From Methanosarcinales archaeon (GTDB lineage Archaea > Halobacteriota > Methanosarcinia > Methanosarcinales > Methanocomedenaceae), in contig DAOWEE010000081.1 in NCBI GenBank assembly GCA_030638625.1, positions 1 to 6,873 of the forward strand: a stretch of DNA of 6,873 nucleotides, given 5' to 3'. Below are positions 1 through 4,232 of this stretch, one piece after another. A program made the position numbers and the translations under genes. Each line of letters opens with the position of its first letter. Position 1 is the first letter of the stretch. The notes beneath the pieces were generated by a model. The model searched no databases, was not told the DNA's origin, and worked only from the letters and a program-made list of their open reading frames with translations.

Positions 1-113
1 ACAAATATGTCTGCAGGAATATATGTGCGCAGGTGTCCTATGTGGCACTTGCCGTTGGCATAGGGCAGTCCACATGTGACCAGCACAGGTTTTTTGTTAG
101 GGAAATTTGACAT
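1..113 (-). CDS. metG: Methionyl-tRNA synthetase, N-terminal fragment (runs off the left edge)
   Basis: Charges tRNA(Met) with methionine in the cytoplasm using ATP; a class I aminoacyl-tRNA synthetase. Only the first 37 codons are in the window. Reading the minus strand from the ATG at 113-111, the protein begins MSNFPNKKPVLVTCGLPYAN and continues through GKCHIGHLRTYIPADIF. This shows the first Rossmann strand (VLVTCGLPYANG) and the ATP-binding HIGH signature (CHIGH, about residues 23-27), in the arrangement usual for archaeal and long bacterial MetG. The start is set by a GGAGG at 129-125, 11 bases upstream. The gene is divergent from hisF and shares a 217 bp spacer with it. The fragment is short, but the motif combination is diagnostic. 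The rest, including the KMSKS loop and anticodon-binding domain, should lie to the left. Confidence 0.93.
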   Translation of the reverse strand, partial: MSNFPNKKPVLVTCGLPYANGKCHIGHLRTYIPADIF

Positions 114-124
114 TGAGTTATTAT

Positions 125-129
125 CCTCC
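125..129 (-). promoter_or_regulatory. Ribosome binding site of metG
   Basis: On the minus strand the sequence GGAGGATAATAACTCAATG places a full GGAGG Shine-Dalgarno 11 bases before the metG ATG. This supports translation leftward from 113 and fixes the start codon. The spacing is slightly long. Confidence 0.75.
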
Positions 130-264
130 AGTATAGTAATCGTATAATATGGTGCAGTTAATAAGATATGATGCTCAAGAATGGGTGTTGGCTGTAAAAT
201 ATGTTTCCATGATTGTCAATGGAAAATACAAGAAAATCCTTACTACGCTCGGATTTACTTGAGC

Positions 265-285
265 ACATAAAGTTATACTTTATGT
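265..285 (+). promoter_or_regulatory. Putative hisF promoter with overlapping palindromic operator
   Basis: Two perfect 9-bp inverted arms, ACATAAAGT (265-273) and ACTTTATGT (277-285), are separated by TAT. The right arm contains CTTTATGT, a fair match to the archaeal TATA box (CTTTATATA-like). From it transcription would begin near 305-312 and give a leader of about 20 bases before the hisF ATG at 331. A third half-site, ATAAAGT, recurs at 292-298, 25 bases (center to center) after the left half-site. A symmetric site over a TATA box is the usual placement for a dimeric archaeal repressor that blocks TBP/TFB. The promoter assignment and the operator role are both inference; the symmetry is seen directly. 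Confidence 0.5.
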
Positions 286-330
286 ACTAAGATAAAGTAA
301 TGAGTCGATGAAGTGCGCGAAGGTAAACTG

Positions 331-1170
331 ATGCTGACTAAACGAATAATACCATGTCTTGATGTGACCCTTGATGAAGCAGGCGGCTGCGTGGTCAAGG
401 GCATTGAGTTTGAGAACCTCCGACGTGCCGGTGACCCGGTTGAGCTTGCCAAGGAATATAACCGTCAGGGAGCTGATGAGCTGGTATTCCTGGACATTAC
501 TGCATCCCATGAGGGCCGTAATACCATGATTGATGTGATTGAGCGCACAGCTGATGAGGTATTTATCCCCCTGACCGTTGGCGGGGGTATCAACTCAATT
601 CAGGATATCAAGACCATACTACGTTCCGGTGCTGATAAAGTGTCAATAAACACAGCCGCAGTTAAGCGACCGGCCCTGATAGGTGAATCATCGAAGATTT
701 TCGGCTCCCAGTGTATCTTGACTGCTATCGACTGCCGTCGTAATATGGATGTCAGGGACAAGCAGGATAAGACTATCATAACATTGGAGGACGGCAGTCC
801 TGTCTGGTATGAGGTGGTGATATACGGTGGGCGCACCCCGACTGGTATTGATGCGGTGCGTTGGGCGCAGCAGGTGGAGGAGCTGGGTGCGGGTGAGATA
901 TTATTGACCAGTATGGACCGTGACGGTACTTATGACGGGTATGATATTCCTATTACCAGGGCTGTTTCGGATGGGGTGGATATTCCGGTGATTGCTTCAG
1001 GAGGTGCATCCGGGCCTGAACATATGTACGATGCTTTTGTTGAGGGACATGCTGATGCGGCACTGGCGGCGAGTATTTTTCATTTTGGTGAATATACTGT
1101 GGAAACTGTGAAAGAATATCTGGGTGTAAGAGGCCTGCCTGCCAGGTTGGCACATGAGGCAGATATATGA
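331..1170 (+). CDS. hisF: Imidazole glycerol phosphate synthase, cyclase subunit HisF
   Basis: Converts PRFAR plus ammonia, delivered by the glutaminase HisH, into imidazole glycerol phosphate and AICAR in histidine synthesis; acts as a cytoplasmic HisF-HisH heterodimer. The 279-residue protein is a complete (beta/alpha)8 barrel. It has the N-terminal RIIPCLDV with catalytic Asp11, the second catalytic Asp in TAIDCRR (Asp134, equivalent to Asp130 of Thermotoga HisF), phosphate-site loops LTVGGGI (82-88) and IASGG (221-225), the LLTSMDRDGT strand (191-200), and C-terminal AALAASIFHFGE. An insertion at about 139-157 makes it longer than the roughly 253-residue bacterial form and is typical of methanosarcinal HisF. 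I chose ATG 331 because the family starts at MLTKRIIPCLDV; an in-frame GTG at 313 would add six non-conserved residues. The upstream SD is weak (AAGGT at 320-324). No other his gene is visible nearby. Confidence 0.97.
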   Translation: MLTKRIIPCLDVTLDEAGGCVVKGIEFENLRRAGDPVELAKEYNRQGADELVFLDITASHEGRNTMIDVIERTADEVFIPLTVGGGINSIQDIKTILRSGADKVSINTAAVKRPALIGESSKIFGSQCILTAIDCRRNMDVRDKQDKTIITLEDGSPVWYEVVIYGGRTPTGIDAVRWAQQVEELGAGEILLTSMDRDGTYDGYDIPITRAVSDGVDIPVIASGGASGPEHMYDAFVEGHADAALAASIFHFGEYTVETVKEYLGVRGLPARLAHEADI

Positions 1171-1239
1171 ATTGGAAGCTACAGTTCGACAATATGTGTA
1201 CTCAATTTCGTTAGTCACAATGGAGCCGAATGCTTGTTT

Positions 1240-1256
1240 TGGTCATTATTTGACCA
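1240..1256. repeat. Inverted repeat TGGTCA-N5-TGACCA upstream of the S-layer promoter
   Basis: Perfect 6-bp arms TGGTCA (1240-1245) and TGACCA (1251-1256) flank TTATT. The element lies 70 bases after the hisF stop and about 35 bases before the TATA box assigned to the S-layer gene. It could be a binding site for a dimeric regulator of the S-layer promoter or, less likely, a weak hisF terminator. No T-run follows it on the plus strand, although TTTT precedes it. The sequence symmetry is certain; the role is not known. Confidence 0.4.
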
Positions 1257-1290
1257 CAAAAGATTTAAAAGGGTAATAACTTATAGAACA

Positions 1291-1298
1291 CTTATAAT
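1291..1298 (+). promoter_or_regulatory. Likely TATA box of the S-layer transcript
   Basis: CTTATAAT (1291-1298) is a TATA-like element in an A/T-rich stretch. With the usual archaeal spacing of about 26 bases from box centre to start site, transcription would begin near 1321. That is where the 5' strand of a nine-pair helix starts (see the RNA at 1321-1438). A competing candidate, TTATAGAA at 1281-1288, would move the start about 10 bases upstream. The agreement between predicted start and structure edge supports this choice, but the start site is not proven. Confidence 0.5.
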
Positions 1299-1320
1299 CC
1301 ATAATATGACGGGATTACGA

Positions 1321-1438
1321 GGGTGATAAAACCACCTGCGGAAATTGTCGAACCATTCTGGTTTGCAATGATGCAGGTGGAAAGTGACTCCGATAGAACG
1401 CTAATAGCGGTTCTGTCAGCGACATGCGATTATCACTC
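1321..1438 (+). ncRNA. Structured 5' leader RNA (three-way junction) ahead of the S-layer gene
   Basis: No ORF explains this stretch, but it folds extensively by hand. The closing helix P1 pairs GGGTGATAA (1321-1329) with TTATCACTC (1430-1438), nine pairs including one G-U. P2 pairs CCACCTGC (1332-1339) with GCAGGTGG (1373-1380). Inside P2 an inner arm pairs ATTG/CAAT (1344-1347 with 1366-1369), then, after a bulged U, CGAACC with GGTTTG (1349-1354 with 1360-1365) around a five-base loop. P3 pairs GATAGAAC (1392-1399) with GTTCTGTC (1410-1417) and is capped by GCT/AGC with an AAT loop. Junction strands 1381-1391 and 1418-1429 are left unpaired. It could be a cis-acting leader (mRNA stability or riboswitch-like control) or a processed small RNA. 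I do not recognise a known Rfam class in it. The pairing is seen; the function is open. Confidence 0.6.
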
Positions 1439-1448
1439 ACATGATGAA

Positions 1449-1464
1449 ACCCGCTTTGGCGGGT
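1449..1464 (+). promoter_or_regulatory. GC-rich hairpin between leader RNA and S-layer ribosome binding site
   Basis: ACCCGC (1449-1454) pairs with GCGGGT (1459-1464) around a TTTG loop. No U-run follows (GGATATCTAATAAAAT), so it is not a convincing terminator, and transcripts from 1321 probably continue into the S-layer gene. It sits 22 bases before the GGAGG. It could be the 3' boundary of a processed RNA or part of the leader's expression platform. Confidence 0.45.
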
Positions 1465-1486
1465 GGATATCTAATAAAATTAATTC

Positions 1487-1491
1487 GGAGG
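1487..1491 (+). promoter_or_regulatory. Strong ribosome binding site of the S-layer gene
   Basis: GGAGG sits seven bases before the ATG at 1499, the consensus archaeal arrangement and the best SD on the plus strand of this window, as expected for a very abundant protein. The leader contains CTCCG (1388-1392), complementary to CGGAG (1486-1490), so an alternative fold could mask it. Confidence 0.8.
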
Positions 1492-1498
1492 AAAATAA

Positions 1499-3466
1499 AT
1501 GAATAAAAAAATTTCAGCAGTATTAATATCTGCGCTCATGGTGCTGACCATGTTCACAGCACTGGTGCCTTCTGCATCAGCTGCTAAAGAAGTAGCAGCA
1601 CCTTATGAGTTCATAGGTGTTGTTAATACTACAACACCAACAGACTTCTTCAACCTAGCTGCCACTTCAGCAGGTAATCCAAGTCTGTTGTTCTATGATT
1701 TGGATGATGAAATCGGTCAGGAAGAGCTCACAGCCATCTCAGGCAGTGGTGCAGATGCAGAACTCACAATTGGTGAAGGCAATCTGACATATAGTACAAC
1801 CAATTGGGAAGATCCAGAGACTCCTGGCGATTACTACGTTGCCTGGCTTGGTGCCAAGTACTTCGTAATTACCAACACCAGTACATGGAGAATCAGTGAG
1901 AAGCTCTTCGATGAAGATGACAATGACGACCATCTTCTGAGAGTAGGCGAATCCCTGTCCCTTGCAGATGGCTGGGGTATCACCGCACTTGAAATAGATG
2001 TAGATGGTGGCGAAGCATGGATATCCCTCACTCAGGATGGTGAGGAAGTTGATAATGAAGTTGTTACTGAAGGTTTCTTCTTTATATATGAAGAAGACCT
2101 TGGTGCATCAGATGACACTGTTGTCATAAACTTCACTGTCGAGACCGTCTTTGCTGGTATGAACACTAACCTCGTTAAAGTTAGCAATATCGACCTGATT
2201 TCTACAGAAGTAGTTGAAATCAAGAATGGCGATGATGATGTTATCGATGGTTATACAATAGCTACTACTACTGGAACACTCTCAATGGACAATGATGACG
2301 ATGTTTCCCTTGCCGGAGATGACGTTACAGATATCCTTGGCGGCAGATTCGGTATCAGGGTCAATGAGCCTGAGACCATGGCAGCCGTTGTCAGAACAAT
2401 CACAGAACCGGGTACATATGAATTAATTGGAATTGTAAATGCTACCCCAACAGGAGATGAATTCTTCAATCTTGCTGCTACATCAGCAGGTAATCCTGCT
2501 CTATTGTTCTATGATTTGGATGATGAAATCGGTCAGGAAGAGCTCACAGCCATTTCAGGCAGTGGTGCAGATGCAGAACTCACAATTGGTGAAGGCAATC
2601 TGACCTATTCTACAAGTGATTGGGAAGATCCAGAGACTCCAGGCGATTACTATGTTGCATGGCTTGGTGCCAAGTACTTCGTAGTTACCAACACCAGTAC
2701 ATGGAGAATCAGCGAGAAACTCTTCGATGAAGATGACAATGATGACCATCTTCTGAGAGTGGGCGAATCCTTGTCCCTTGCAGATGGCTGGGGCCTCACC
2801 GCACTTGAAATTGATGTAGATGGTGGCGAAGCATGGATATCCCTCACTCAGGATGGCGAAGAAATTGATAATGAAGTTGTAACTGAAGGTTTATTCTTTG
2901 TATATGAAGAAGACCTTGGTGCATCAACTGACACCGTTGTCATAAACTTCACTGTCGAGACCGTCTTTGCCGGTATGAACACCAACCTCGTTAAAGTCAG
3001 CAATATCGACCTGATTTCTACAGAAGTAGTTGAAATCAAGAATGGCGATGATGACGTTATCGATGGTTATACAATAACTACCACTACAGGAACACTCACT
3101 ATGGACAACGATGACGATGTTTCCCTTGCCGGAGATGACGTTACAGATATCCTTGGCGGCAGATTCGGTATCAGGGTCAATGAGCCTGAGACCATGGCAG
3201 CCATAGTCCAGGAAGTTATTGTTGGTGGCGGCGCAACCGCAACCGCAACCGCAACACCTGTTTCTCCAACTGCAACTGCAACTGAAGTTGGAACCAATGG
3301 AGAAGACGGAACTGAGGACGGCACTGCAGCACCAACCGAAGCACCAACTGCAGAACCCACAGAAGAGCCTATCCCAGAGCCTACCCCAGAGCCTGGTTTT
3401 GAGGCAGTCTTCGCTGTAGCAGGTCTGCTCGCAGTAGCATATCTGGTACTCAGACAGCGTGATTAA
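1499..3466 (+). CDS. S-layer protein with two tandem DUF1608/PF07752 domains and PGF-CTERM tail
   Basis: Predicted main cell-surface lattice protein, 655 residues, close to the roughly 670 of Methanosarcina S-layer proteins. A signal peptide covers residues 1-28 (MNKKISAVLI..., probable cut after ASA). Two S-layer duplication domains follow at about 36-297 and 307-569, each with LFYDLDDEIGQEELT, DYYVAWLGAKYF and GGEAWISLTQDGEE segments; from residue 61 to 297 they differ at only about 12 positions. Both are very acidic (runs such as DEDDNDD), which fits a negatively charged lattice. Eight N-glycosylation sequons are visible, four per domain. Residues 578-631 form a Thr/Ala/Pro/Glu spacer, likely glycosylated or wall-spanning. 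The C-terminus is PGF (632-634), a hydrophobic helix and RQRD, the archaeosortase A recognition pattern. A strong SD precedes it and an intrinsic terminator follows it. Naming is from family knowledge; no search was run. Confidence 0.9.
   Translation: MNKKISAVLISALMVLTMFTALVPSASAAKEVAAPYEFIGVVNTTTPTDFFNLAATSAGNPSLLFYDLDDEIGQEELTAISGSGADAELTIGEGNLTYSTTNWEDPETPGDYYVAWLGAKYFVITNTSTWRISEKLFDEDDNDDHLLRVGESLSLADGWGITALEIDVDGGEAWISLTQDGEEVDNEVVTEGFFFIYEEDLGASDDTVVINFTVETVFAGMNTNLVKVSNIDLISTEVVEIKNGDDDVIDGYTIATTTGTLSMDNDDDVSLAGDDVTDILGGRFGIRVNEPETMAAVVRTITEPGTYELIGIVNATPTGDEFFNLAATSAGNPALLFYDLDDEIGQEELTAISGSGADAELTIGEGNLTYSTSDWEDPETPGDYYVAWLGAKYFVVTNTSTWRISEKLFDEDDNDDHLLRVGESLSLADGWGLTALEIDVDGGEAWISLTQDGEEIDNEVVTEGLFFVYEEDLGASTDTVVINFTVETVFAGMNTNLVKVSNIDLISTEVVEIKNGDDDVIDGYTITTTTGTLTMDNDDDVSLAGDDVTDILGGRFGIRVNEPETMAAIVQEVIVGGGATATATATPVSPTATATEVGTNGEDGTEDGTAAPTEAPTAEPTEEPIPEPTPEPGFEAVFAVAGLLAVAYLVLRQRD
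1604..2389 (+). repeat. S-layer domain repeat, copy 1
   Basis: Codons 36-297 of the S-layer gene, matching copy 2 at an offset of 816 bases from residue 61 onward. The first 15 residues are more diverged and contain a one-codon length difference. The stretch 2294-2386 is identical base for base to 3110-3202. Confidence 0.92.
2417..3205 (+). repeat. S-layer domain repeat, copy 2
   Basis: Codons 307-569, a near-copy of codons 36-297. Most changes are conservative (Ile/Val, Ile/Leu, Ser/Thr, Ser/Ala). The 93-base identity at its 3' end includes silent positions, so recent duplication or gene conversion is likely. Confidence 0.92.
3233..3256 (+). repeat. Hexanucleotide microsatellite GCAACC in the S-layer linker
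   Basis: Three exact GCAACC units and a fourth, GCAACA, encode an Ala-Thr run at the start of the Thr/Pro spacer; a looser run, TGCAAC, follows at 3271-3282. The unit is a multiple of three, so slippage would change linker length without shifting the frame. Confidence 0.8.
3392..3463 (+). other. PGF-CTERM sorting signal of the S-layer protein
   Basis: Encodes Pro-Gly-Phe, about 16 hydrophobic residues (FEAVFAVAGLLAVAYLVL) and a charged RQRD end. In haloarchaea, proteins with this signal are processed by archaeosortase A and gain a C-terminal prenyl-type lipid anchor. The same fate here is inferred; no artA gene is in the window. Confidence 0.8.
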
Positions 3467-3483
3467 ATAAACAAACTATAGAT

Positions 3484-3517
3484 GAAGGGATTTCATCCCT
3501 TCTTCTTTCTTTTTTTT
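3484..3517 (+). terminator. Intrinsic terminator of the S-layer gene
   Basis: GAAGGGAT (3484-3491) pairs perfectly with ATCCCTTC (3495-3502) around a TTC loop, and a pyrimidine tract rich in T (3503-3517, ending in eight T) follows directly. It begins 17 bases after the S-layer stop codon. The T-run alone would fit archaeal termination; the hairpin may also protect the mRNA 3' end. Confidence 0.88.
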
Positions 3518-3562
3518 GAGTTAAATTCATATGTACCGTTAATAGTCATAGGGGAATAGATT

Positions 3563-4144
3563 ATGTTATCACAAAAAAAATTGCTAATCATTAGTTTTTT
3601 AGTTTCAATTATTTTATTATCAGGTTGTACGGAAAATACCAGTGATGGAAATCTGGTAGATACCCCAGATAATACATCTTCAATTTCGGACAACACGTCA
3701 ACAGTTTCAGATAATTACAGCCTTGATTCAATGGTCATAGTGGAGCAATTACCTGCTGGCTATGAGATTTTAGGAATACTTCCGATATCAGATTACAATG
3801 AATATTCAGAAAATATTGTTGATGCAAGAGAAGGAGCCTACCGGGATACTGAAAATATTGATGTTTTCCTGGATATAATTGAATTAAATTCAGAACAGGC
3901 AGCTTTGGAATTCATTTCAGATTATAAAGCACAGTATGAACCACTGGCCACAGGGGACAGATTTACTGCTATCTCATTTAATGGACATGATGCCACAAGA
4001 ATTATAAAATACAAATATTCTGGAGGCAGTCAATTACCCAAATACCAGATTATCTGGAATAAAGGAAATATCGTTTTTGTAGTAATAAGTAATTCCCATC
4101 TTGAAAGTTCTTCATTAGAGCTGGCAAAGGCCACAGGTTATTGA
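3563..4144 (+). CDS. Small exported lipoprotein of unknown function
   Basis: 193 residues. A lipoprotein signal peptide is clear: MLSQKK, a hydrophobic core, then the lipobox LLSGC with Cys22 as the expected lipidation site. Residues 23-55 form a Ser/Thr/Asn/Asp-rich tether with four N-X-S/T sequons (N25, N37, N44, N51), so the tether may be heavily glycosylated. The mature part (about 57-193) alternates beta-type and helical stretches (MVIVEQLPAGYEILGILPI, EQAALEFISDYKAQYE) and ends in LAKATGY. It resembles hypothetical envelope lipoproteins common in methanogens, and I recognise no enzymatic motif. The start is supported by GGGGA at 3551-3555, seven bases before the ATG. It lies after the S-layer terminator, so it probably has its own promoter. 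It is visibly more A/T-rich than hisF or the S-layer gene, which may mean a different origin or merely low expression. Confidence 0.82.
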   Translation: MLSQKKLLIISFLVSIILLSGCTENTSDGNLVDTPDNTSSISDNTSTVSDNYSLDSMVIVEQLPAGYEILGILPISDYNEYSENIVDAREGAYRDTENIDVFLDIIELNSEQAALEFISDYKAQYEPLATGDRFTAISFNGHDATRIIKYKYSGGSQLPKYQIIWNKGNIVFVVISNSHLESSSLELAKATGY

Positions 4145-4232
4145 TTCTTATCAAAACCTTCATTTTTTGGTTACAACAAAAAAAGATATGTAACATTAGT
4201 GTCCACAATATTATTATATCCGGTGTTTAATC

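Noticed and set aside
313..330. A GTG start at 313 for hisF
   Set aside because: It adds MREGKL before the family-standard MLTKRIIPCLDV, has no better ribosome binding site, and lies very near the predicted transcription start.
1184..1353. A 9-bp complementarity between GTTCGACAA (1184-1192) and TTGTCGAAC (1345-1353)
   Set aside because: One 9-mer match in a few hundred bases is plausible by chance, and the second segment is already used in the better-supported P2 arm.
1321..1438. A 5S rRNA gene (about 118 nt, three-way junction, nine-pair closing helix, and an ACCATTCTG resembling the 5S CCCATTCCG)
   Set aside because: The near-universal 5S loop sequence CCGAACACGGAAGTTAAG is missing, the second arm does not have the 5S layout, and the element sits in front of an S-layer gene with an mRNA-type continuation.
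1321..1438. A known riboswitch (TPP, SAM, cobalamin, fluoride, c-di-GMP)
   Set aside because: The conserved cores I know for these classes, for example the TPP CTGAGA or the c-di-GMP GEMM loop motifs, are not present. Only a covariance-model search could exclude a distant variant.
1449..1464. An intrinsic terminator separating a small RNA from the S-layer gene
   Set aside because: The hairpin is good but is followed by GGATATCTAATAAAAT with no U-run, so termination is not supported.
2251..3360. Repeated minus-strand open frames across the S-layer gene, occurring in matching pairs
   Set aside because: They appear twice only because the sense gene is duplicated; their Ser/Thr/Val-rich composition is the reverse complement of Asp/Asn-rich sense codons.
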